Counted from the first letter of the stretch, positions 8,259 through 16,452 are shown. The stretch: 64,000 bases of DNA from Balneola vulgaris DSM 17893 (GCF_000375465.1 NZ_AQXH01000008.1:1-64000); one strand, 5' to 3'. Made by a program: numbers and translations. Notes: generated by a model from the letters alone, not told the origin.

Positions 8259-8880
8259 GATCGGGCTTGAAGTACTTGTAGGCGATGGCCGCTAGCGAAG
8301 CACCAAATAGTGGTCCTACGGTATAGAGTGGGATGTCTAAATAAGAGGCTCCATTGAACATCAAATCAACAATGGCGGTGCCTATAGATAGGGCTGGGTT
8401 GAATACCGAACCTGAGATGCTTTCACCGGCCATGGTTAAGGCTGCAAATGAAAATCCCATGATGAATGCATAAGTGGCTACACTCTTGTTGGATGGCTTG
8501 CCAATCCAAGCAGTAAGGGCAACTAAGACGAGCACAAAAGAGAGCAGTACTTCAATAGTAAGCTGCTGGTAGAATGTAGAGTTTAAGGGCGCTTCCACAT
8601 AAAAAACCAAGCTTGATAACATTAAAACAGTTGCCGCAGCAAGCATAGCTCCGATAGTCTGACCTAATACATACCCACCAAATTCTTTGATGGATAGTTT
8701 ATTGAGCCAGAATGCACCTAAACTAATTGCTGGGTTGAAGTGCGCTCCCGAAATCAAAGCTCCTACATAAATAAGAGCACTTAGTGTAAAGCCTATAGCG
8801 ATGGGATTTGTAGATACCCCTATCACAAGTACAAGAAAAAACGTGCCAATACACTCTATAAGGTATTTTTTTATCCCCAA
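8251..8880 (-). CDS. MIP-family channel (aquaporin-like) with altered second NPA motif
   Basis: A six-helix membrane protein of 209 residues with the two half-helix signatures of the major intrinsic protein family: GAHFNPAIS (Asn49) and GSVFNPALS (Asn161). In water and glycerol channels the second motif is normally NPAR, whose Arg forms the selectivity filter; here it is Leu. The channel may therefore pass a different solute. The reading frame starts at a TTG (8880), and no ATG is available nearby in frame. It is convergent with the two-component system, with no evident operon partner. Confidence 0.85.
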   Translation of the reverse strand: MGIKKYLIECIGTFFLVLVIGVSTNPIAIGFTLSALIYVGALISGAHFNPAISLGAFWLNKLSIKEFGGYVLGQTIGAMLAAATVLMLSSLVFYVEAPLNSTFYQQLTIEVLLSFVLVLVALTAWIGKPSNKSVATYAFIMGFSFAALTMAGESISGSVFNPALSIGTAIVDLMFNGASYLDIPLYTVGPLFGASLAAIAYKYFKPDLI

Positions 8881-9052
8881 ACTGAAACTAATCTAATTCT
8901 TTGTCCTTCCTAAATTCTGCTGAAACTAAACGGTGGGCCGTGTAATTGCAATTAAATTATCGACAACACTTGTTTAGTATTTAATTAACTTTGGTCAGCT
9001 AATTAATACTTAATGTTTTAAGTCACGAACTAATAAAGGTAAAATTTTTTTA

Positions 9053-9367
9053 ATGCGCATAATTGATAAGCTCAAAGAAAGATGGGGTATCGAAAATAGT
9101 TTACAGCTTTTTTTGATCTTACTTGTATTTGCTTGCACCGGATTCACTTCCCTGTTTGCACGGCGCTTCGTATTCGACCTTTTAGGCATTACTGATGAGC
9201 ACTCGTTTTGGTTTAAAACATTGGTTTGGCTCCTCACAATCTTCCCCATTTATAACATATTGCTCTACTTTTATGGGGTCATTTTTGGCCAACGTGAATT
9301 CTTCACCAAATTTTTGAAGAAGATGCTGGGCCGTTTTGTGCGTAAAAAAGACAATGCCTCGGCATAA
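9053..9367 (+). CDS. Small membrane protein (DUF6787-like)
   Basis: The 104 residues begin with a cytoplasmic amphipathic segment (MRIIDKLKERWGIENS), then two transmembrane helices (about 17-36 and 58-78), and end in a basic tail (KKMLGRFVRKKDN). The arrangement, with KERWGI before the first helix and GLTS/ARRF-like residues after it, resembles the Bacteroidota family DUF6787, whose function is unknown. The family call is from memory and uncertain. It is monocistronic and convergent with the YjbR-like gene. Confidence 0.7.
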   Translation: MRIIDKLKERWGIENSLQLFLILLVFACTGFTSLFARRFVFDLLGITDEHSFWFKTLVWLLTIFPIYNILLYFYGVIFGQREFFTKFLKKMLGRFVRKKDNASA

Positions 9368-9378
9368 TTCGCATTTCA

Positions 9379-9732
9379 CTAGTCTAAGCCCAAGCTCATT
9401 CTATCTTTCTTCGACATCTTACTAGTTACACATTCATAGGAATGATCGATGAGTGATTTAATGAGCTCATCGGAAAGAGCAGATTGAGTATACACGCTGT
9501 TCCAATGCTTTTTATTCATGTGCCAACCTGCGGTGATATCCTCGTGGGCCTCTCGAAGTTGAACGGCATATTCAGGGTCACATTTTAAGTTCACCCGGTT
9601 GAAGTCTTCAATGGTAGCTAAGGCAAACATTTTACCCAGTACTTTATACACTAATGTTTCTTCCCCAAAGGGAAATTCTTCCGTTACCCCTTCAAAGCTT
9701 AGGCAGTAGTTTCTGAAATCTTCAATATTCAT
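9379..9732 (-). CDS. MmcQ/YjbR family protein
   Basis: A compact 117-residue protein with the family pattern: N-terminal FRNYCLSFEGVTEEFPFG, then LVYKVLGKMFAL, VNLKCDPE, and the conserved HMNKKHWNSV. YjbR proteins have a CyaY-like fold and are often labelled DNA-binding, without a clear role. The length is normal. It lies downstream of nrdA but is separated by the terminator at 9801-9832, so it is probably expressed on its own. Confidence 0.85.
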   Translation of the reverse strand: MNIEDFRNYCLSFEGVTEEFPFGEETLVYKVLGKMFALATIEDFNRVNLKCDPEYAVQLREAHEDITAGWHMNKKHWNSVYTQSALSDELIKSLIDHSYECVTSKMSKKDRMSLGLD

Positions 9733-9794
9733 AGAGTCCTCTTTTAAACTTGAGTGCTCCTAATATGAATAATTATTAGTGGAACTCAAGCGAA

Positions 9795-9832
9795 ATTAAA
9801 AAGCCATTCACCTATGGCGGGATGAATGGCTT
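9795..9832 (-). terminator. Rho-independent terminator after nrdA
   Basis: On the minus strand a stem of about 10 bp (aagccattca / tgaatggctt) with a 12-base loop is followed by TTTTTAATTT. It sits 30 bases past the nrdA stop and ends the nrdB-nrdA transcript before the YjbR-like gene. Confidence 0.8.
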
Positions 9833-9861
9833 GAATGCTTAAGGATTAATCAGGAATGATA

Positions 9862-12282
9862 CTATTCACAGCTTGGGCAAATTTTGCGCAATAGTGGATC
9901 GGTTGGGCACGCATTTTCATCGGCTTGAAGAACTTCTTCGACACGTTGATCCCCAAACTTCTCACGTGCTTGTTGAATCAAATCAGCGTGGACTTCTTCT
10001 ACTTGTTTTGTGGTATTGTCTGCAACTTCAACGTGAGTAGATTCCGATTTTTTTGAACTTCCAAATCCAACACGAGTGCCTCGTTTATTTACTTTAGAAG
10101 TGTACTTCTCGCCTTTTATTACTTTGTCGATGAAGCAATAGTAGGTCGACTTCAACTTTTTCTTCCATGCATAGAGATAGATATCACGCATTGCATCTCG
10201 CAGTTGTTCGTCGATGTAAATAGACTTGGATACCGCTTGATCGATGGATTCTTGGAAGGCCGCGGCTATATCAATTTGGCGATTTGGATGGATTTCATAA
10301 GCCGTTTTGTATACGTCTTTGTCAATCACCCCATCCAGTTGTTCAATATGCTGAACCGACCCATTGTGCTGCTTGATGAGGTTGGCCATATGGTCGTTCC
10401 AAAGTCCTTTCTCTTCCAGTGCGTGAATAAGCTGGTGGTTCACAACAATGTATTTACCCGACAAGGTATCTCGGGAATAGAGATTGCTGAAATAGCTGTC
10501 GATAGAAGAGGTAGTGCCACTAATGATGGAGATGGTAGCTGTTGGAGCGATGGCTAGGAGTACCGCATTTCGTCGAGGCGCATATGCATAGCCCTCACCT
10601 TGATCTTTGGCATCTGTATAGTGCTGGAATGGGGCTCGTTCGCTTGCAAGTTGCTCGGAGCTTTTGTAGCACACTTCTTTCATAAAGCGACCAATCTTAC
10701 GAGCAAGGATCACCGCTTCTTCTGAGTCGTATGCTACGCCAAGTTCAACCAGAGCTTCTGCAAAACCCATAATGCCAATGCCCAGTGGACGAAGGTCCAT
10801 AGTGTTTTTACGGGCTTCTTCTGAAGGGTAAAAGTTCTTGTCGAGGATATTATCGAGAGCAAGCACCATCGTTTGGAGGGTGTCCTCGATTTTACCCCAA
10901 TCGAAGTCGCTTCGGTCATCCAGTACATGCTTCGAAAGGTTCAAGGATGCTAGGGTACAAACAGCGGTGGAATCAGATCGATTTGGAATAGCAATCTCGG
11001 TACATAAGTTCGAGCTATTGATTACTCCATATTGAGGGCACGGATTCTTGCGGTTATGCTCATCTTTAAACACCAACCACGGGTGCCCAGTTTTCGCAAG
11101 TTTAAAGAGGTATTTCTTAAAGAAATCGGCACCATCAAGCTTTTTGAATTGCTCGATTTTTCCTTGTTTAGCTTCTTCAATGCGCTGATTGTACTTGAGT
11201 GCAAAGTCGTCACCAATGGCTTCAACGAGTTCTGGACATTCACCAGGATCGAAGAGATAAACCGGCTCATTATGCTCAATGCGACGCATGAGCTCGTCGG
11301 GCATCCAAAGTTTTGTATTCAATGAAGGGGTGCGGAAGTAAGCATTACCGGTGGTTTCTTTTAGATCCAAGAAAGCTTCGATATCTAAATGCCAAGGCTG
11401 AATAGAAATCACTTGGGAGCTACGGCGGCGCCCTCCTTGTTGAATGGAATTCACCAGTGTATCGAATACTTTAATGAAGGGAATCACTCCGGAAGACTTT
11501 GCATTCAACGACTTGATGAGCGAACCGGTAGCACGAACACGAGTAACATCGGTACCAACGCCTCCCGCATGTTTAGCAAGAAAGGCGGTTTCTTCAGCTT
11601 TGGCCATAATGGATTCTAAGGAGTCGTCTACCACACTTACATAACACGATGAATATTGCGACATCGGCGTTCCTGAGTTGAATAGGGTAGGCGTAGAGTG
11701 CATATACTCGAGCTTGGAGAGTTTATTATATACACGCACCACTTCTTCGTTGGTGTTCCCAATGCCCATTGCCACACGCATGAAAAACCATTGCGGCTTT
11801 TCAATAATCTGCTGTTTACGGTTTTTCATGAGATATCGATCTCGGAGGGTGGTTAAACCAAAGTAGCCAAAGAGCTCATCGCGCTCGTAGTTGATGGAGT
11901 TACTCAGGAGTTCTATATCAAACTCAAACAGCTCTTCTTTGATGAGGTTTTCCTCCAAAGCATGCCTTAAGTAGTTTTCAAAGCCATCTAAATGGCGATC
12001 TATCTTCTTGTTGATTTGCTTGAGAAGCTGTCGAGTTGCTAAGTGGTCGTAGCGAGGATGATCGGGGATGAGCTGCTCGATGGCTTTGAGTAGCAACTGG
12101 TCGATTTCCTCGGTTTTTACCTGCTCAGGTATTTTGAGGTCTAGCTCTTTCATGATGCGGAACACGATTTCGTAATCGTCTTCTACTTCTAGGCCATTGA
12201 GTATTTGAAAAATGGCATTGATAATTTTTTGGGTCTCAAATTTTTCGGTGCTTTGATCCCTTTTTATAACAGTGCGTTGCAT
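9862..12282 (-). CDS. nrdA: Ribonucleoside-diphosphate reductase large subunit
   Basis: The catalytic alpha subunit of a class I ribonucleotide reductase has 806 residues. An ATP-cone allosteric domain fills about residues 3-95. The active site is intact by motif: redox Cys213 (SSCYVSV), Asn425-Cys427-Glu429 (SSNLCTEI, Cys427 carrying the thiyl radical), Cys442 (VCTLASLN) and the radical-relay pair Tyr714-Tyr715 (STYYCF). The mobile C-terminal tail ends in C802-x-x-C805, which re-reduces the active-site disulfide. It follows nrdB by 12 bases in one operon controlled by the cobalamin riboswitch at 13406-13585. The partner NrdB is of class Ic type, so this is probably a class Ic enzyme. The ATP-cone implies dATP feedback inhibition. 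Confidence 0.97.
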   Translation of the reverse strand: MQRTVIKRDQSTEKFETQKIINAIFQILNGLEVEDDYEIVFRIMKELDLKIPEQVKTEEIDQLLLKAIEQLIPDHPRYDHLATRQLLKQINKKIDRHLDGFENYLRHALEENLIKEELFEFDIELLSNSINYERDELFGYFGLTTLRDRYLMKNRKQQIIEKPQWFFMRVAMGIGNTNEEVVRVYNKLSKLEYMHSTPTLFNSGTPMSQYSSCYVSVVDDSLESIMAKAEETAFLAKHAGGVGTDVTRVRATGSLIKSLNAKSSGVIPFIKVFDTLVNSIQQGGRRRSSQVISIQPWHLDIEAFLDLKETTGNAYFRTPSLNTKLWMPDELMRRIEHNEPVYLFDPGECPELVEAIGDDFALKYNQRIEEAKQGKIEQFKKLDGADFFKKYLFKLAKTGHPWLVFKDEHNRKNPCPQYGVINSSNLCTEIAIPNRSDSTAVCTLASLNLSKHVLDDRSDFDWGKIEDTLQTMVLALDNILDKNFYPSEEARKNTMDLRPLGIGIMGFAEALVELGVAYDSEEAVILARKIGRFMKEVCYKSSEQLASERAPFQHYTDAKDQGEGYAYAPRRNAVLLAIAPTATISIISGTTSSIDSYFSNLYSRDTLSGKYIVVNHQLIHALEEKGLWNDHMANLIKQHNGSVQHIEQLDGVIDKDVYKTAYEIHPNRQIDIAAAFQESIDQAVSKSIYIDEQLRDAMRDIYLYAWKKKLKSTYYCFIDKVIKGEKYTSKVNKRGTRVGFGSSKKSESTHVEVADNTTKQVEEVHADLIQQAREKFGDQRVEEVLQADENACPTDPLLRKICPSCE

Positions 12283-12294
12283 GATACTCTCCCT

Positions 12295-13278
12295 TTAGTA
12301 ATTGGTGTATTCAGTAGATGAGACTTCAAAGAAGTTGATGAGCTTTTTCACATCCTCTTTTTGTAGAAAACGAAGAGGATTCTCGGTGATGTGGAATTCG
12401 GGCTCAAAACCGAGTTCTTCTAAACGGCGGTCGGTGATGTACTTGAGGTATTTTTCGAGTTCAGGACTGGAAATACCTAAAATGGTTTTATGCCCAAACT
12501 TGGTTTGTACGTACTCGATTTCTAAATAAGTACCTTTTAGAATAATGTCGCGAATGCTTTGTACATACTGCTCATCTTCGGCAATTTCAGGGGTCTCCTC
12601 GAGCATAATGAGGATGGCCTCAATTCCATTCTGAAGGTGTAGTGATTCGTCGATGAGGATAAGTTCCACACCAGATACCACATTCTTCATTTTGCCCATA
12701 TCTTTTAGGGCAAAGAAATGCGCAAAGGAGGAGTAAAAGAAGATGCCCTCCATGATGATGTTGTTCAATAAGATAGCACGGAGCACGTCTTTTTTGCCCT
12801 GTAGGGTGTCGGGGTCAATTTTGCCATAACTGATCTTGTCAATTTCTTCAACAATGAGGTTCTGCTTCTTTTTAAGAACAGGGTCGTTGAAGGCAATGCC
12901 GTACATCTTATCACGGTCCATGTTGAAGGATTGCAGAACAATCTCAAAAAAATCACTGTGGATGTTTTCCATAAAGAGCTGTGTGCTGAAACTCATTTTG
13001 GCATGAGGGTCAGAGAGCATGGGGAAGAAGGAATTCACCAATACATTTTGAACTAATAGCTCAGAGGAGCAGAAGTACCCAACAGCGTGATCAAAAAGGT
13101 CTTTTTCGTCGGGGGTTAACTCTTGGTAATCCAATACATCTTGTTGGATGTTAAGCTCTTCAGGAAACCAAATGGCTTTCTTTTGTTTCTCGTAGAGTTC
13201 TTTGAAAATGGGATAGGCGGCCGTTTCGCTCAGTTCGATATTATCCCGTACCGAAGTGCGTGCAATTAACTTTTTCAT
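12295..13278 (-). CDS. nrdB: Ribonucleotide reductase small subunit, class Ic-like (Phe at the radical Tyr site)
   Basis: The 327-residue ferritin-fold subunit generates the radical for NrdA. Metal ligands read Glu73 (CSSELL), Glu104 and His107 (MENIHSDFF), Glu177 (IIMEGIFF), Glu211 and His214 (DESLHL). Aligned by hand to E. coli NrdB (DYQAL and ExIH blocks), ligand Asp84 is replaced by Glu73 and radical Tyr122 by Phe111. Both changes are the hallmark of class Ic R2 proteins such as that of Chlamydia trachomatis, which use a Mn(IV)/Fe(III) cofactor instead of a tyrosyl radical. The C-terminal tail (VSSTEYTNY) supplies a Tyr for the radical path to NrdA. First gene of the operon, with a cobalamin riboswitch leader. 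The metal type is inferred. Confidence 0.95.
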   Translation of the reverse strand: MKKLIARTSVRDNIELSETAAYPIFKELYEKQKKAIWFPEELNIQQDVLDYQELTPDEKDLFDHAVGYFCSSELLVQNVLVNSFFPMLSDPHAKMSFSTQLFMENIHSDFFEIVLQSFNMDRDKMYGIAFNDPVLKKKQNLIVEEIDKISYGKIDPDTLQGKKDVLRAILLNNIIMEGIFFYSSFAHFFALKDMGKMKNVVSGVELILIDESLHLQNGIEAILIMLEETPEIAEDEQYVQSIRDIILKGTYLEIEYVQTKFGHKTILGISSPELEKYLKYITDRRLEELGFEPEFHITENPLRFLQKEDVKKLINFFEVSSTEYTNY

Positions 13279-13698
13279 ACATGCGTAATTCTAAAAATGA
13301 TGAGGCAGGGCGAAGAATAGAAGTACAAGCATACAGAGACAGTGAGGCCTATAGCTGGCGGACTATTCAACGGTGGTTCATTTCCCGAAACCTCGTTTAC
13401 TTCCACAAAGGCAGGTCTCCTGGCTTACCGGGTATCGTTTTCGCCTTCCCATCTTTTTTGGAGCTAAGACAGTGGCATCGTGAAAACAACAAAACGGCTT
13501 ACAGTTGCGGGTACAGCTTCGGTTTTCCTTATGGTCACCGAATTCCCTTTTCATCATCATCGAATAATCGAATCTGACACCTTTGTTGGTTTACAAGATG
13601 GGCTTTAAGTGGAGTATTGTCAATGCTTAGTTTCCCACAATCGTTGGGAAGTTATGCACAAAAAGGTAGAGCGTTGAATTAGACTGAGAGTGAAAAGA
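13279..13698 (-). other. nrdBA leader and promoter region
   Basis: This 420-base gap holds the riboswitch (13406-13585), the expression platform (13279-13405) and a promoter area (13586-13698). The latter contains a TTGACA (minus strand, 13618-13623) without a convincing -10 partner, and an inverted repeat ttccca / tgggaa at about 13631-13652. NrdR boxes were looked for by eye and not seen. Confidence 0.5.
13406..13585 (-). promoter_or_regulatory. Cobalamin (B12) riboswitch in the nrdBA leader
   Basis: Read on the minus strand, the RNA runs from 13585 to 13406. Diagnostic blocks appear in order: AAAAGGGAATTCGGTGA, GGAAAACCGAAGCTGTACCC, CGCAACTGTAAGCC, the core GCCACTG (near 13475), GGGAAGGCG, and the B12 box AAGCCAGGAGACCTGCCT at 13409-13426. 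Stem P1 pairs CAAAGG (13580-13585) with CCTTTG (13406-13411). About 127 bases remain to the nrdB ATG. No clear terminator is seen there, so control may be translational or by another fold. Binding of cobalamin should reduce nrdBA expression, known elsewhere for class I reductases in organisms that also own the B12-dependent class II enzyme. Confidence 0.95.
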
Positions 13699-14199
13699 TC
13701 AGTTCACTTTTTGGTATTCATCTACAAAAGTATCGAGTAAATCCACGGCCGATTCGGGGATGATATGAAGCATGTCATAGGATACAATGCCCACAAAGCC
13801 CGTGTGCCAAGTAGCTGCTACTTGAGTTAAATCATTTTTTAAGATCAGCTTGGTAGGTTGGTAGAATCGAACGTCAACCGCAAAAGGATAAGTGCCATTT
13901 CCAGCGTCCATGATATTCACGTGTAGATATAAATAAGGCGCTTCATAAGAATCTAACACCTGTTGATTGCTTAGAATTTGAGCACTGGTAGGCCGAATTT
14001 TTTGAATGATTTCTTGGCGTAAACTAGCTGGGGCGATACTGCTGTCCTGCAAAGAAGCGGGTTTCTCGATGTTCACAACTATGCCAAAAGCCGGAATACC
14101 TGCTAATGAGCCGTTTTCAATTTGAATTTCACTCTGGGCAAAGGTGCTGATTGAGCAGATAGCAATGCAGAAGAGAGTTAATATCCATGATTTTTTCAT
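13699..14199 (-). CDS. Secreted protein of unknown function
   Basis: The 166 residues begin with a signal peptide (MKKSWILTLFCIAICSISTFAQ). The mature part is probably a small alpha/beta periplasmic domain: a strand-rich N-terminal half, a helical EIIQKIRPTSAQILSN, and paired strands (YLYLHVNIMDAG, FAVDVRFYQPTKLIL) before a closing helix. There are no cysteines in the mature region and no known motif. It is the last gene of a leftward run beginning at 16452, separated by 49 bases from the DUF427 gene, so membership in that operon is likely but not certain. Confidence 0.65.
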   Translation of the reverse strand: MKKSWILTLFCIAICSISTFAQSEIQIENGSLAGIPAFGIVVNIEKPASLQDSSIAPASLRQEIIQKIRPTSAQILSNQQVLDSYEAPYLYLHVNIMDAGNGTYPFAVDVRFYQPTKLILKNDLTQVAATWHTGFVGIVSYDMLHIIPESAVDLLDTFVDEYQKVN

Positions 14200-14248
14200 A
14201 GCACATCCTGTTGGTAAATATTGAAGAACTAACGCTTGGAAACAGAAT

Positions 14249-14530
14249 TTATTCAGTAACCTCTACCCCTTTCCAAAAGGCAAAATGATCTTTGATTTGC
14301 TTAGCCGCATCCTTAGGATTTGGGTAATACCAAGCTGCATTGGTGTTTTCATCGCCCTCAACAACAATGCTTTTATAGCTGGCTTCTCCTTTCCATGGGC
14401 AGGTAGTTTGATGCGAGCTATCCTTCAATAAATCTTTATTAACTGAGTCGGCAGGGAAGTAATGATTGTTTTCAACTACTACGGTATTGTCGCTTTCAGC
14501 TATAACGGTGCCCTTCCAAATTGCTTTCAT
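14249..14530 (-). CDS. DUF427 domain protein
   Basis: A 93-residue single-domain protein with the full DUF427 pattern: MKAIWKGTVIAESDNT, VVENNHYFPADSV, the conserved TTCPWKGEASY, and AAWYYPNPKDAAKQIKDHFAFW. The fold is a small beta structure (Mss4-like barrel) of unknown biochemical role. The gene lies 9 bases after DUF423 in the same operon. The pairing with DUF423 and a CDGSH iron-sulfur protein hints at a redox or stress role, but this is inference from context only. Confidence 0.9.
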   Translation of the reverse strand: MKAIWKGTVIAESDNTVVVENNHYFPADSVNKDLLKDSSHQTTCPWKGEASYKSIVVEGDENTNAAWYYPNPKDAAKQIKDHFAFWKGVEVTE

Positions 14531-14539
14531 ATCGACCTC

Positions 14540-14914
14540 TTAATTTAGGGATGAGATAAAGTTCTTTGCTAGAAGTAACCATCCTGCTATCAAACAAATT
14601 CCCCCAATGGGTGTGATGGCTCCAAGCCATGAGGTATTGGTTAAACAGAGCAGATATAAACTCCCTGAGAATATGATGATACCCGCCAGAAAGGAGTAGC
14701 CTACCCAATCAAGGTTGAGCTCAAACTGTTTGGCAAGCACCTCCACCAGTAGTAGTGCTAGGGTATGCCACATATGATAGGTAACGGCGGTCTCCCAAGT
14801 GGCCATGCGCTCGGGAGTTAGGGTGTTTTCTAAAGCATGAGCACCAAATGCCCCAAGGCCTACGCCTAAAGCTCCTAAAATAGAAGCGGTGATTATGAGA
14901 GTTTGTGGGCTCAT
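14540..14914 (-). CDS. DUF423 family membrane protein
   Basis: The 124 residues hold four predicted transmembrane helices with the family signature: GVGLGAFGAHALENTLTPE, TAVTYHMWHTLALL, FLAGIIIFSGSLYLL and IAPIGG-like AITPIGGICLIAGW. DUF423 (YgdD-type) proteins are small inner-membrane proteins of unknown function found across bacteria. The start overlaps the stop of the CDGSH gene by 4 bases (ATGA), showing translational coupling. Confidence 0.92.
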   Translation of the reverse strand: MSPQTLIITASILGALGVGLGAFGAHALENTLTPERMATWETAVTYHMWHTLALLLVEVLAKQFELNLDWVGYSFLAGIIIFSGSLYLLCLTNTSWLGAITPIGGICLIAGWLLLAKNFISSLN

Positions 14915-15570
14915 GTGGTTTGAAATCCTATTTTTTTATGAGATCCATCACAGAAGGGTTTATTGGCCGAAGCACCACAACGGCAAAAGCTCATTCGCTT
15001 TTGAGTTTCAGTACACTGATCCCCTCCAACTAATTCGTAATTCCCTTCCACAACAAAAGGAGCATTATCAATGAGCTTAATGAGTAGCTCGCCACCCTGT
15101 TCTTCCTGAGGCTCTAGCTCGAGGCGTTCAGGGTTGTATGAACAGCCCGACTCAAATCCAGCTTCGATATGCGAGTTATCACATAAGGGTTTGTTAGAAG
15201 AAGCTCCACAACGGCAGAAGGCCAAACGGGTTTCTCTCATCACTTCATTGCCTTCGCTATCTACCACCTTCAGGTTGCCATAAGCATATAATGGGCCGTC
15301 TTCGGCAATCACTAGCTTATTTTTTGAAGGAGGTTGCTCGGGATTTTCTTTGTTTTTGAAGTGGTATTGAAGCGCACCAGTTGGGCAGCGTTCAATGGTT
15401 TCTACAATTTTTTCTGAATCAGATTCTTGATCGGGATCAATCCATGGTTTGCGATTGACATCGAATACTTCGGGAAGTCCATGCACACATTCTTTGGCGT
15501 GTATGCATCGTTTTAAATCCCAAGTTACTTCAAGTTCTTGGTTCTCGTATGAATAGATTTTTTTTTTCAT
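14911..15570 (-). CDS. Iron-sulfur protein: Fer4_19 domain plus two CDGSH domains
   Basis: The 219 residues contain three cluster-binding units. Residues 1-72 match the divergent mono-cluster ferredoxin type Fer4_19 (KRCIHAKECVHGLPEVFDV, later ERCPTGALQYHF). Two CDGSH (mitoNEET-like) motifs follow: FCRCGASSNKPLCDNSH near the middle and FCRCGASANKPFCDGSH near the C terminus, each giving the 3Cys-1His ligand set of a 2Fe-2S cluster. The product is cytosolic and probably redox-active or an iron-sulfur sensor. It starts 3 bases after the upstream outer-membrane gene and is coupled to DUF423 downstream. The partner is unknown. Confidence 0.92.
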   Translation of the reverse strand: MKKKIYSYENQELEVTWDLKRCIHAKECVHGLPEVFDVNRKPWIDPDQESDSEKIVETIERCPTGALQYHFKNKENPEQPPSKNKLVIAEDGPLYAYGNLKVVDSEGNEVMRETRLAFCRCGASSNKPLCDNSHIEAGFESGCSYNPERLELEPQEEQGGELLIKLIDNAPFVVEGNYELVGGDQCTETQKRMSFCRCGASANKPFCDGSHKKIGFQTT

Positions 15571-15573
15571 GTC

Positions 15574-16452
15574 CTATAATTTTACTGCAAAGCTTACTAA
15601 TGGTACTAATGCATCAGTTTCAGAAGGGAGTGAGAAAAAGCCTAAATCTGTAGCAATTCGCCGTCCTATAAACCGAGCTCCAAATGAAAGTAATGGTTCT
15701 GAAGCATCAATATCAGGAAGAACCATATTTTCTGATAATAAAGCAAAGCGTTCGCTGATTCTCCATTGCGCTCCTAGAATCACTAGTGCATCAGAGGTGT
15801 TGTTTCCATCAAAGCCCACGCCTAAACCTGCAGTTAAATCCAGATTGTTGAAGGTAAATGTGGAGGACCCAAATAAAGTAGTAATGCCTTGGTTGGAATC
15901 GAGGATGTTATAGTAGTTGATATTGGCCGACAAGGAGATGTTTTTGCTTGCTTTGCCACCCACTTTGGCTCCAATTAAGTACAGTTGGTTTTCCACGCCC
16001 AAGCCGGGAATCATACTAAAGCCTGCATTTACACTAAAGTTCTTGGTAAGACCATAAGAAAAATTGGATATGAAAATGTAGGTGTTTTGGTAGTAGCCCG
16101 TTTTCGGTTCCAGCATTTTCCCACTTTGGGTAATAAATAATTTGTTGTTCGCGGGGTTTTTGTACCAACGTGAGCTTTTGTCGGAAGGATCAACCAAACG
16201 GATACTTTCAATGCGGTCGTAGCGAAGGTTGAAAACCCCATCATTGTTTTGGATACCCGCCATTTCATCATCGATAGAAACCACCAAACCCGTATAGGTG
16301 TTTCCGTTTAGCAAGGTAATAAAGACTTCTTGTTGGTTTTCGTAAGCAGAGATAAGAGTAGACTTATGTTTGCTTACTTGTGCTACAGATGAAGTGGAGA
16401 AACCAAGCAATATCAGTAGACAGAACGAGGGAAGGATAAGTAGCTTATTCAT
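15574..16452 (-). CDS. Outer-membrane beta-barrel-like protein with N-terminal Sm-like segment
   Basis: The 292 residues start with a signal peptide (MNKLLILPSFCLLILLGFSTSSVAQ). Residues about 40-85 (VFITLLNGNTYTGLVVSID, AGIQNNDGVFNLRYDRIESI) resemble a small Sm/SH3-like strand domain. From about residue 110 the sequence is a run of amphipathic strands (YQNTYIFISNFSYGL, FSVNAGFSMIPG, ISLSANINYYN) ending in VSFAVKL, typical of an outer-membrane barrel of about 10-12 strands. First gene of the leftward operon leading to the CDGSH, DUF423 and DUF427 genes. Specific function unknown. Confidence 0.7.
   Translation of the reverse strand: MNKLLILPSFCLLILLGFSTSSVAQVSKHKSTLISAYENQQEVFITLLNGNTYTGLVVSIDDEMAGIQNNDGVFNLRYDRIESIRLVDPSDKSSRWYKNPANNKLFITQSGKMLEPKTGYYQNTYIFISNFSYGLTKNFSVNAGFSMIPGLGVENQLYLIGAKVGGKASKNISLSANINYYNILDSNQGITTLFGSSTFTFNNLDLTAGLGVGFDGNNTSDALVILGAQWRISERFALLSENMVLPDIDASEPLLSFGARFIGRRIATDLGFFSLPSETDALVPLVSFAVKL

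Noticed and set aside
10204-11866. Several plus-strand frames within nrdA
   Set aside because: Shadows of a long, clearly coding gene on the other strand.
12295-13278. Ordinary class Ia reading of NrdB
   Set aside because: The Phe at the radical site and Glu at the first ligand site do not fit class Ia; class Ic is preferred.
13260-13577. Plus-strand frame of 105 codons
   Set aside because: It is antisense to the cobalamin riboswitch and the nrdB leader; its composition follows the RNA structure.
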